NCBI RefSeq assembly: GCF_031157255.1
Contig: NZ_JAVIFX010000042.1
Coordinates: 1 to 49,841 of the forward strand
From: Bradyrhizobium sp. LHD-71
GTDB lineage: Bacteria; Pseudomonadota; Alphaproteobacteria; Rhizobiales; Xanthobacteraceae
Length of the DNA stretch: 49,841 nt
Direction: 5' to 3'
Notes under the pieces: model-generated
Told to the model about the DNA's origin: nothing
Seen by the model: only the letters and a program-made list of their open reading frames with translations
Databases searched by the model: none
Made by a program: the position numbers and the translations under genes
Shown: positions 25,139 to 33,059 of the stretch, piece after piece
How the letters are laid out: the number at the start of each line of letters is the position of its first letter
Numbering within the stretch: the first letter of the stretch is position 1

Positions 25139-26043
25139 CAGCCAGCACGGACGGGCTTGTCGCGTATGAGAATGCGCGGCCTGCTGTCCGCCGGAAGGGC
25201 ATTAAAACCACCCCCACCCTGCTTGCACCCAGCCTGCTTCTCATTCTGGCCGGACTCGTCGTACCACTGCTATTGATGCTGCGCTACAGCTTCAATAGCT
25301 GGACCCCCGGCGAGTTGATGATCTCGGCGCTCACGCTGGAAAACTATGTCCGGTTCTTCAGCGATTCATTTTATCTTGGCGTGCTGTTCCGCACATTGTG
25401 GATCTCGCTCGTCTCGACCCTTGCCTGCCTCGTGCTCGGTCTTCCAACAGCCTATTATCTTTCCCGCCTGAAAACGCGTTGGCTGAAGACGGCGCTCATT
25501 CTCGCGATCGTCATCCCGCTGTTGATGGGCAACGCCGTGCGCGTGGTCGGCTGGATCGTGCTGCTCGCGGATCGAGGCCTCGTCAACGAGGCAATGATCC
25601 ATCTCGGTGTCCTCTCACAGCCGGTACGCATCCTTTATACGGCCAACGCCGTCGCGATCGGGCTTATTGCGGTGCTTCTTCCGTTCATGATCATCTCGCT
25701 GCAGGCGGTTTTCGACGGCGTGTCGGAATCTTATGAGGAAGCAGCAATGAGCCTCGGCGCGCGGCCGCTCACGATGTTCTACCGGGTGCTTCTGCCGCTG
25801 ATCATTCCCGGCATTTTTTCCGGCTGCCTCTTGTGCTTCGTGCTGGCGATGAATGCATATGCGACGCCGGTGCTGATTGGCGGGCCGTCCTTCCACATGA
25901 TGGCGCCCAAGGTCTACGAACAGGCGTTGAAAGTCTTCAATTGGCCGTTTGCGGCGAGCATGGCCTTTATCCTCATGGCTGTTACCCTCGTCCTCACCAT
26001 CTCCGCATCGCTTGCGCTGCAGCGGCGCTACGGAAAAGTATGA
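25135..26043 (+). CDS. ABC transporter permease (PotB-like)
   Basis: A 302-residue inner-membrane permease with about six helices and the cytoplasmic EAA loop (YEEAAMSLGARPLTMFYRVLLP), which docks on the ATPase. The GTG at 25135 overlaps the binding-protein stop as GTGA; upstream in-frame Met codons lie inside the previous gene and are not used. The N-terminus carries about 28 hydrophilic residues before the first helix. Pairs with the next permease to form the channel. Confidence 0.9.
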   Translation: MTASTDGLVAYENARPAVRRKGIKTTPTLLAPSLLLILAGLVVPLLLMLRYSFNSWTPGELMISALTLENYVRFFSDSFYLGVLFRTLWISLVSTLACLVLGLPTAYYLSRLKTRWLKTALILAIVIPLLMGNAVRVVGWIVLLADRGLVNEAMIHLGVLSQPVRILYTANAVAIGLIAVLLPFMIISLQAVFDGVSESYEEAAMSLGARPLTMFYRVLLPLIIPGIFSGCLLCFVLAMNAYATPVLIGGPSFHMMAPKVYEQALKVFNWPFAASMAFILMAVTLVLTISASLALQRRYGKV

Positions 26044-26888
26044 TGAGCGCCCTCGCTTCATCGCTTCCGCGCTGGATCCGAGGCTATCCGCTGAAAATCG
26101 CGGCCTATCTGGCATTTCTGGTGGTGCTAGCACCCCTGCTCGCCGTGATCTGGGTGAGTTTCTTCGAAAACAAGATCATCGGCTTCCCGCCCACGGGTTA
26201 CACGCTCAAGTGGTTCGTCAATGCATGGAATTTTGAGCGCTTCCATCGCGGCTTCATTCTCAGCGTCGAGGTCGGCTTGATCGCGACCGGCGTAAGCATT
26301 CTGCTCGGCGTACCGGCCGCACTCGCACTTGCGCGCAAGAAGTTCGTCGGGCACGAGGTCGTGCACTCGCTTTTGATGTCACCCCTCATCGTTCCGGGCA
26401 TCGTCGCAGGCGCCGCGATCTTCATGTTCTTTATCGAAGTCGAGGTCTTGCTGAACGACCGTTTCAAGGTCCAGCTGCCACTGGCCGGCAGCCTGTTTGG
26501 CCTCTGCGTCGGTCATAGCTTATTGGCGTTGCCATGGACGGTTCGCCTCGTCACGGCCTCGCTCATCGGGATGGATCGACAGGTGGAGGAGGCGGCGATG
26601 TCGCTTGGTGCAACACCATGGTGGACATTCTGGCACATCACGTTGCCGATCATCCGGCCCGGCATTGTTGCTGGCGCCGTCTTCAGCTTCGTCGCCTCGT
26701 TTGTCGATCTCGAAAAGTCGATCTTCCTGGTGGGACCGGGCCGCACGACGCTGCCGATCGAGATGATCAACTATCTGGAATGGAACATAGATCCGACGAT
26801 TGCGGCGGTCGCAACGATCCAGGCGTTGATTATCGCGACCGCACTGATCGTCTCCGACTATTTCTTCAAGATCACGCGCGCTTTCTGA
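26040..26888 (+). CDS. ABC transporter permease (PotC-like)
   Basis: A 282-residue permease with six helices and the EAA loop VEEAAMSLGATPWWTFWHITLP. The start is one of two adjacent ATG codons (26040 or 26043), the first overlapping the stop of the previous permease. Motifs FFENKIIGFPPTGYTLKWF are usual for PotC-type subunits. Nine bases separate it from the ATPase gene. Confidence 0.9.
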   Translation: MMSALASSLPRWIRGYPLKIAAYLAFLVVLAPLLAVIWVSFFENKIIGFPPTGYTLKWFVNAWNFERFHRGFILSVEVGLIATGVSILLGVPAALALARKKFVGHEVVHSLLMSPLIVPGIVAGAAIFMFFIEVEVLLNDRFKVQLPLAGSLFGLCVGHSLLALPWTVRLVTASLIGMDRQVEEAAMSLGATPWWTFWHITLPIIRPGIVAGAVFSFVASFVDLEKSIFLVGPGRTTLPIEMINYLEWNIDPTIAAVATIQALIIATALIVSDYFFKITRAF

Positions 26889-26897
26889 GAGGAAGTC

Positions 26898-27953
26898 ATG
26901 GCAACCATTGCGCTGCGTCACGTCACCAAACGATACCACCACACGCCCTCTGTCGACGACATTTCGCTCGACATCGCGCAGGGCGAGCTCGTGGCTTTCG
27001 TCGGCCCTTCCGGCTGTGGAAAGACGACGACACTGCGCATGATTGCCGGTCTCACCGATGTCACCAGCGGCTCGATCCTGTTCGATGGCCGAGACGTCAG
27101 CGACTTGCCGACCTACCGGCGCAATACCGGCATAGTATTCCAGGGCTATGCTCTGTTTCCGCATATGACTGTCGCCGAGAACGTTGCCTTCGGGCTGCAA
27201 ATGCGCCGCGTCCGCGGAACGGCCATGGCAGAGCGCGTCAACGACGCGCTCGCCATGGTGCGGCTCGAAGATTATGCGCACCGCTTGCCACGTGAGATGT
27301 CCGGCGGACAGCAGCAACGGGTCGCACTCGCACGAGCAATCGCCATCAAGCCCGACGCACTGCTGCTCGATGAGCCACTTTCGGCGCTCGACGCCAAGTT
27401 GCGTCAGGAGGTGCGTGACGAAATTCGCCGCCTGCAACGTTCCCTTGGGCTGACCACGGTGTTCGTCACCCATGATCAGGAGGAAGCGGTCAGCATTGCC
27501 GACAGGATTGTCGTCATGAACGCCGGCAAGATCGAGCAAGTTGGCTCACCGCAGGAGGTCTACGAAAAGCCGGCGACGCGTTTCGTGGCTCAGTTCATCG
27601 GCCTCTCCAATTTCCTGTCCGGGGAAGTCGAGGCGCCGGGGCGTTTCCGCATCCGCGGCGGCGGCCTTTTGACGTACGGTGACGGTAAGGTGAACGGCGG
27701 CCGGCAGGATCTGATCGTGCGGCCGGAGAAAATCGAACTCGGCGCGAAACCGGATCAGGGCTTAAATCACCTCGAGGGCGTGATCGACTCCGTGACCTAT
27801 CTAGGCCCGCTGACGGAGGTCCGCGTGCGTCTGGCGAGCGGCGAAAAACTGGTGGCGCATCGGCAAAATCGTCGGCTTGGGGAGCTCGAAACCTTTCAGC
27901 CAGGGCAGCCGACCACGATCGCATGGGCCCCGGAAGCAGGTTTCGTTTTGTAG
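26898..27953 (+). CDS. ABC transporter ATP-binding protein (PotA-like)
   Basis: A 351-residue ATPase that powers the importer. Walker A GPSGCGKT (36-43), Q-loop Gln82, signature MSGGQQQR (134-141), Walker B LLLDEP (155-160) and switch His192 are intact, and a C-terminal TOBE-type regulatory domain (about 240-350) follows. GAGGAAG precedes the ATG. The molybdoenzyme gene starts 28 bp downstream, so transport and oxidation of the cargo are probably co-expressed. Confidence 0.93.
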   Translation: MATIALRHVTKRYHHTPSVDDISLDIAQGELVAFVGPSGCGKTTTLRMIAGLTDVTSGSILFDGRDVSDLPTYRRNTGIVFQGYALFPHMTVAENVAFGLQMRRVRGTAMAERVNDALAMVRLEDYAHRLPREMSGGQQQRVALARAIAIKPDALLLDEPLSALDAKLRQEVRDEIRRLQRSLGLTTVFVTHDQEEAVSIADRIVVMNAGKIEQVGSPQEVYEKPATRFVAQFIGLSNFLSGEVEAPGRFRIRGGGLLTYGDGKVNGGRQDLIVRPEKIELGAKPDQGLNHLEGVIDSVTYLGPLTEVRVRLASGEKLVAHRQNRRLGELETFQPGQPTTIAWAPEAGFVL

Positions 27954-27981
27954 GCAAGCAGCTGGCAAGCTGGAGGCCGGG

Positions 27982-30900
27982 ATGAACATTCGAACGACAA
28001 TACCGGCGAAGCTGCGGGTCGAAACGCCAGGCTTCTGCACGCTCTGCCGCTCCCGCTGCGGGTCGCTGAACGTCGTCGAAGACGGCCGCCTCGTTGCCGT
28101 CAAGCCGTTGCCGTCGCATCCGACCGGAAAGGCTCTGTGTTCGAAAGGGCGCGCCGCACCGGAGGTGGTGCACAATGCCCGTCGTTTGCAGACACCTCTG
28201 ATCCGCACCAATTCCAAGACGGCGGCGGATCCCGGCTGGCGACGGATCTCCTGGGACGAGGCGCTCGACCATATCGCCGCAAAACTGCGCGCGATCGCCG
28301 ACGCAAGTGGACCGGAGGCCGTGGCATTCGGCTTCACGTCACCGAGTGCGTCGTCGATATCGGATTCGCTACCCTGGCTCGAGCGTTTCGTCTGGACCTT
28401 TGGCAGCCCGAACATTTGTTGGAGCACCGAGCTTTGCAACTGGCACAAGGATCACGGCCACGAATTCACCTTCGGTACCGGCATGCCCGTGCCAGACTAC
28501 CGCAACAGCGAATTGATTGTCCTGTGGGGACATAATCCGGCGACAGCATGGCTGGCGCAAGCAGAGGCCATCGGCGAAGGACGGAGCAAAGGAGCACGGC
28601 TCGTCGTCATCGATCCACGCAAGACAGCCTTCGCGAGCGACGCGGATCTTTGGCTCCAACTCAAGCCAGGAAGCGACGGCGTCCTCGCGCTTGCTGTTGC
28701 GCGATTGCTCGTTGAGCAAGATCGTTATGATGAGACGTTCGTGCGCCGTTGGACCAACGCGCCCTTCCTCGTGCGCACCGACACAGGGCGGTTTCTGCGC
28801 GCGAGCGACGTCGATCTCGGAGATGCCGACACATTTGTTACGTGGGACACGACGACGAACAGCCCCGTTTCTTACGATCCGAGGCGCGCCTTTGATCCGG
28901 CACATGCCGCGGTTGCCGCACTCGATGGCGAATATCGGGTCGGCGCAAATCGCGTCACCTGCCGTCCCGCATTCGCGCTGTATCGCGATCAGTTACGGGA
29001 TTACACGCTCGATCGTGCCGCGCGCGAGACCGGTGTTGCGGCCGGAAAGATCCGCGCTTTTGCCGATGCAATCGCCGGTGCAGGCAGCCTCTGCTATTAC
29101 GGCTGGACCGGTATCGGTCAGCATGGCCATGCCTCGCAGATCGATCGTGCGATCGCGACGTTGTTTGCTCTCAAGGGCCAATACGATGCGCCGGGTGGCA
29201 ACGTCTGGTGGGCGTCGCATCCGGTGCCGCCGGTCAGTGCGTATGCAATGCTGGCACCAGAACAACGAGCTAAAGCCATCGGTCTCGAACGCCTGCCGCT
29301 CGGTCCGCCCTCGCGCGGGTGGATCACCGGCCCCGACATGTATCGCGCGATCACAGATGGCCAACCTTACCGCATACGCGGCCTGATCAATTTCGGTTGC
29401 AATTATCTCGTCGCCCAGCCTGACCCCAAACTTGGACGCCGGGCATTGGAACAGCTTGAATTCTATGTGCATTGCGACGTCGTGCCCAACCCAACCTCGC
29501 AGTATGCCGACATCGTTCTTCCAGTGAATACGGCCTGGGAACGTGACGGTTTGCGCGTCGGCTTCGAGATCAGCCCGCAGGCGAACGAGCGCATTCAATT
29601 ACGCAAGGCGGTGATCGAACCGATCGGCGAGGGAAAGCCCGACCACTGGATCGTTGCCGAGCTGGCGAAGCGCCTCGGCTTCGGCGCGCTGTTTCGTGAC
29701 GGCGATTTCGACGCCGCCTGGAACGACATGCTGGCGCCGCTCGGCATTACGACCCAGGCCCTGCGCGCGCAACCGGAAGGCATCAACCTGCCTCTCATTC
29801 ATCGCTTCCGCAAATATGCCGACGAAAACGGCGATGCTGTTGCAGGCTTCAACACGCCGACGCGTCGGGTGGAGCTTTACTCCGAACAGTTGCAGCGCCA
29901 TGGCTATCCACCGTTGCCGCAACCTCTTCCGTCTATGGCAACAAGCGAACAGTTTCCGATCACGTTGACAACCGCGAAGAACGGTCATTTTTGTCACAGC
30001 CAGCAGCGTGGCATAGCAAGCCTGCGCAGGCGCTCGCCCCACCCCCAGGTCGATCTCTCGCCGGCCCTTGCGGCCAGCCGCGGTATTGTGGAGGACGATG
30101 CGGTCGAAATTCGCACGTCGCACGGACGAATTATTCTTCGTGCTCATCTCGATGAGAATCTGTCCGACGACGTTGCAATCGCCGGATATGGCTGGTGGCA
30201 GGGCTGCGCCGATCTTGGCTTGCCGGGTTACCAGGTTCTCGGTGCGGACGATGCGAGCTACAACTCACTCACGACAGACGACGGCCGCGACCCGATCAGC
30301 GGGGCGCCGTCCTATCGAACAACTGCGTGCAACATTGCGCGTGTCGATACCGGCCCCCGCCGCTGGGACGGATTTCGCCCGCTCGTCGTCAGCGCACTCG
30401 AAAGCCAGACGCCAGATGTTGTGACGGTCGCATTTACGGCTCCCGATCACGCTCAACTACCGTCATTTCATCCGGGCCAATTCCTCACGCTGGCGATCGA
30501 TGAACCGGCGCGCAGGGACAACATCGTGCGCTCCTATTCACTGTCTGGCGCGGTGACGGTAGACCAACGCTCCTATCGCGTTTCGGTCAAATCGATGGAG
30601 GACGGCGCGGTCTCGCCGATGATTGCCAGACTGAGGATCGGACAAAGCGTGCTCGCGCAGGCGCCGGCTGGGCGGTTTCTGTTGCCGCTTGAAAACGAGT
30701 TTCCCGTCGTGCTGCTCGCAGGCGGCATCGGCATCACACCGTTCATGAGCTATCTGGAAACACTTGCAGGGCGAGGCACGCGCCCGGAGGTCCATCTCTA
30801 CTACGTGTCGCGGAGCGGAGTGCATCATGCCTTTGCCGCGCGCATTCGCGAGCTCGTCGCGGCGATGCCGGACCTGCGAGTGACAACGTGTTTCAGCCGG

Positions 30901-31383
30901 CCGGGTCCGTCGGACAGGCCGGGAGAACATTACGACCGCGCCGGACACCTGACGCTCGCGACGATCGACCCGAAGCTGCTGCAGCGCCGCGCGCGCTTCT
31001 ACCTGTGCGGGCCGGACGAAATGATGACGTCCTTGACTGCTGTGCTTGTTCGGGCAGGCGTGCCGCGCTTCGAAATCTTCCAGGAGCATTTTGCCTCCCC
31101 GCGCGTGTTGCTCGCCCCGGCAGGCGCGACCTCGCATACCGTGACCTTTCGACAGTCGGGGCGATCGTTGATCTGGACCCCTGACAGCGGCTCGGTTCTT
31201 GATCTCGCTGAGCGGCACGGCATCAGAATTCCAACCGGTTGCCGCGTCGGTCAATGCGAAAGCTGCGCGGTGCCACTGGCCGATGGCCTCGTGGCCCACA
31301 GCTCACCGTCGCAAGATGTCGACACCGACACCTGCCTGACCTGCCGAGCGATCCCACAGAGCGACATTGTCATAGATGCGTGA
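27982..31383 (+). CDS. Molybdopterin oxidoreductase fused to flavin reductase and 2Fe-2S ferredoxin domains
   Basis: A 1133-residue fusion. Residues 1-780 are a DMSO-reductase-family catalytic subunit: Fe-S site Cys19-x2-Cys22-x3-Cys26-x26-Cys53, a likely molybdenum ligand Cys152 (ELCNWHK), and the C-terminal dinucleotide-binding domain. Residues 795-1040 are a ferredoxin-reductase module: FAD motif RSYSL (from 850), NAD(P) motif LAGGIGITPF (about 911-920) and CGPDE (1009-1013). Residues 1045-1133 are a plant-type ferredoxin, Cys1087-x4-Cys1092-x2-Cys1095 and Cys1121. It could take electrons from NAD(P)H, or pass them to it, without partner subunits. No Tat signal, so cytoplasmic. Start chosen by GGAGG and the usual N-terminus. 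Substrate unknown; clustering with an importer suggests an imported organic compound. Confidence 0.9.
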   Translation: MNIRTTIPAKLRVETPGFCTLCRSRCGSLNVVEDGRLVAVKPLPSHPTGKALCSKGRAAPEVVHNARRLQTPLIRTNSKTAADPGWRRISWDEALDHIAAKLRAIADASGPEAVAFGFTSPSASSISDSLPWLERFVWTFGSPNICWSTELCNWHKDHGHEFTFGTGMPVPDYRNSELIVLWGHNPATAWLAQAEAIGEGRSKGARLVVIDPRKTAFASDADLWLQLKPGSDGVLALAVARLLVEQDRYDETFVRRWTNAPFLVRTDTGRFLRASDVDLGDADTFVTWDTTTNSPVSYDPRRAFDPAHAAVAALDGEYRVGANRVTCRPAFALYRDQLRDYTLDRAARETGVAAGKIRAFADAIAGAGSLCYYGWTGIGQHGHASQIDRAIATLFALKGQYDAPGGNVWWASHPVPPVSAYAMLAPEQRAKAIGLERLPLGPPSRGWITGPDMYRAITDGQPYRIRGLINFGCNYLVAQPDPKLGRRALEQLEFYVHCDVVPNPTSQYADIVLPVNTAWERDGLRVGFEISPQANERIQLRKAVIEPIGEGKPDHWIVAELAKRLGFGALFRDGDFDAAWNDMLAPLGITTQALRAQPEGINLPLIHRFRKYADENGDAVAGFNTPTRRVELYSEQLQRHGYPPLPQPLPSMATSEQFPITLTTAKNGHFCHSQQRGIASLRRRSPHPQVDLSPALAASRGIVEDDAVEIRTSHGRIILRAHLDENLSDDVAIAGYGWWQGCADLGLPGYQVLGADDASYNSLTTDDGRDPISGAPSYRTTACNIARVDTGPRRWDGFRPLVVSALESQTPDVVTVAFTAPDHAQLPSFHPGQFLTLAIDEPARRDNIVRSYSLSGAVTVDQRSYRVSVKSMEDGAVSPMIARLRIGQSVLAQAPAGRFLLPLENEFPVVLLAGGIGITPFMSYLETLAGRGTRPEVHLYYVSRSGVHHAFAARIRELVAAMPDLRVTTCFSRPGPSDRPGEHYDRAGHLTLATIDPKLLQRRARFYLCGPDEMMTSLTAVLVRAGVPRFEIFQEHFASPRVLLAPAGATSHTVTFRQSGRSLIWTPDSGSVLDLAERHGIRIPTGCRVGQCESCAVPLADGLVAHSSPSQDVDTDTCLTCRAIPQSDIVIDA

Positions 31384-31386
31384 GTA

Positions 31387-32109
31387 TCAACCGCGTTCGG
31401 AATCCGCCAGCCGGTAACCGTGTCCGCGGATGGTCAGCAGGATCTTCGGATCATCGGCGTCGTGCTCGATCTTCTTGCGAAGCCGCGACATCAGCACGTC
31501 GACGGCACGCTCGGACTCGGGCGGCTCGGTATGAACGATTGCATCGATCAGTTGCGCGCGCGACATCACGTGCCCGCGATTTTTGACCAGGGCGAGCAGC
31601 AGATCGAACTCGGCGGGCGTCAGCGCCGTCGACTGGCCATTGCCATTGCGGAGCGCGTGGCGATCCACGTCAAGCTCCCATTTGGCGAAGCGAAACAGGC
31701 TCTTCTTCTTGTCCGCACCGCGATAGCGGCGGATGATGTTTCTGACGCGCGCAACCAGCTCGCGCGGCTCAAAGGGCTTGATGAGATAATCGTCGGCCCC
31801 CATCTCCAACGCCGCCAGCCGATCGTCGGTGCCGTGCCGCGCAGTGACAATAACGATCGGCACGTCGGAACGTGCGCGCAGCGAGCGCATGATCGCAAGA
31901 CCATCTTCGTCCGGCAGATTGAGATCCAGCAAGATCGTGTCGTAGCGGCCGCGCTCCAGCCTGCCGAAGACCTCCCGACCGTGCATGACCCGCGTCGTCT
32001 CGTAGCCGGCAACGTCCAGGTAGGCGGCCATGATCATCCCGAAGGACGGGTCGTCCTCGACGATCAGAAGCTTAGGGTTTCCACGCGACGCCACGGCTTC
32101 TATTCCCAT
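31387..32109 (-). CDS. OmpR-family response regulator
   Basis: A 240-residue two-component regulator. Receiver domain (about 11-125) with the acidic pair Asp19-Asp20, phosphorylation site Asp62 (LLDLNLPDEDG), Thr89 and Lys111 (KPF); C-terminal winged helix (about 140-235) ending SRLRKKIEHDADDPKILLT and GHGYRL. GAGG precedes the ATG at 32109; the ORF runs 30 codons further. It faces the racemase-family gene and the hybrid kinase (32261-34994), which is its probable partner through the kinase HPt domain. Convergent with the molybdoenzyme gene, three bases between stops. Confidence 0.92.
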   Translation of the reverse strand: MGIEAVASRGNPKLLIVEDDPSFGMIMAAYLDVAGYETTRVMHGREVFGRLERGRYDTILLDLNLPDEDGLAIMRSLRARSDVPIVIVTARHGTDDRLAALEMGADDYLIKPFEPRELVARVRNIIRRYRGADKKKSLFRFAKWELDVDRHALRNGNGQSTALTPAEFDLLLALVKNRGHVMSRAQLIDAIVHTEPPESERAVDVLMSRLRKKIEHDADDPKILLTIRGHGYRLADSERG

Positions 32110-32260
32110 CACGAGTCCCTCTTTCACGCAAGAACGAGCAAAGGAATGGAAGGGCATTAGCAATGAAGCAGAAATACAATAGCAAAACTCGTGCCGCACC
32201 GTCCATCTCAGGTCGTGTTTCGTTCCACGCGCGATCCGCGCCGGTCACGGGAGGCTCAGG

Positions 32261-33046
32261 GTGAATAGCGGCGAATTCGTTTCGGAAACCTACTTGCGCA
32301 ACTTGCCATTCGAGACCGACCAGGGCATCGCCGAGCGCGCGGCGCTCGGTCTGATCGTGCTCGCCAGCGACCAGACGATCGAATACGAGTTTCGCCGCAT
32401 AGCCGGGCTTCCCGGTGTCGGAATATACGAGTCGCGCATCTATAATGCCGCCGAGGTAACGCCCGAAACGCTGCGTGCGTTGGAGCGGGAGATAGCGCAG
32501 GGCGCGAAACTCATCCTTCCCGGAGTCCCCGTGGATGTCATGGTGTTCGGCTGCAACTCGGGCACCATGATTCTAGGCGAGGAAACTGTCTATCGGCATA
32601 TCCGTGCCGCACGGCCGGACGTGGCTTGCACGTCGCCGGTCACAGGCATGATCGCAGCCTTCCAGTGCCTGAACGTGTCGCGCATCGCCGTATTGACGCC
32701 TTACAGCGATACGGTGAACATGATGGTGGCTGACTATATCCGAAAGCGCAACGTCGAAGTCGTCGCATTCGGTTCCTTCAACGAGCAGAACGACCACAAG
32801 GTGGCTCGGACGTCTCTCCCCTCGGTGCGTCAGGCGGTCTTGAAGCTCGGCCGCATCGAAAGCGTCGAGGCCGTGCTCGTGTGCTGCACGAGCCTCAGGC
32901 TCGTGGACGAGATCGGCAGGATCGAGAAAGAACTTGGAAAGCCGGTAACCTCCAGCAATCACGCCATGGGATGGCATGCCTTGCGTTTGGCCGGCATCCA
33001 CGACACCATGCCGCAATTCGGCAGATTGTTCGAAATATCGCTTTAG
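32261..33046 (+). CDS. Asp/Glu racemase superfamily protein (maleate isomerase / arylmalonate decarboxylase-like)
   Basis: A 261-residue cytoplasmic protein of the racemase fold. The two catalytic cysteines of this superfamily are present: Cys98 in FGCNSGTM and Cys208/Cys209 in VCCTSLR, with SPVTGMIAAF and RIAVLTPYSD between them, closest in feel to maleate cis-trans isomerase and arylmalonate decarboxylase. The GTG start at 32261 follows GGAGG. It is 13 bp upstream of a hybrid histidine kinase, an unusual pairing: the enzyme may act on, or make, the molecule the kinase senses. That link is inference. Confidence 0.85.
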   Translation: MNSGEFVSETYLRNLPFETDQGIAERAALGLIVLASDQTIEYEFRRIAGLPGVGIYESRIYNAAEVTPETLRALEREIAQGAKLILPGVPVDVMVFGCNSGTMILGEETVYRHIRAARPDVACTSPVTGMIAAFQCLNVSRIAVLTPYSDTVNMMVADYIRKRNVEVVAFGSFNEQNDHKVARTSLPSVRQAVLKLGRIESVEAVLVCCTSLRLVDEIGRIEKELGKPVTSSNHAMGWHALRLAGIHDTMPQFGRLFEISL

Positions 33047-33059
33047 CTGGGCAAGGACG

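Noticed and set aside
30538-31299. 253-codon minus-strand open frame inside the molybdoenzyme gene
   Set aside because: Shadow of the ferredoxin-reductase part; no recognisable protein pattern.
27982-31383. Assimilatory nitrate reductase (NasA-like) for the molybdoenzyme
   Set aside because: No nitrite reductase, nitrate transporter or NasR-type regulator nearby, and the C-terminal reductase-ferredoxin modules differ from the usual NasA tail. Not fully excluded.
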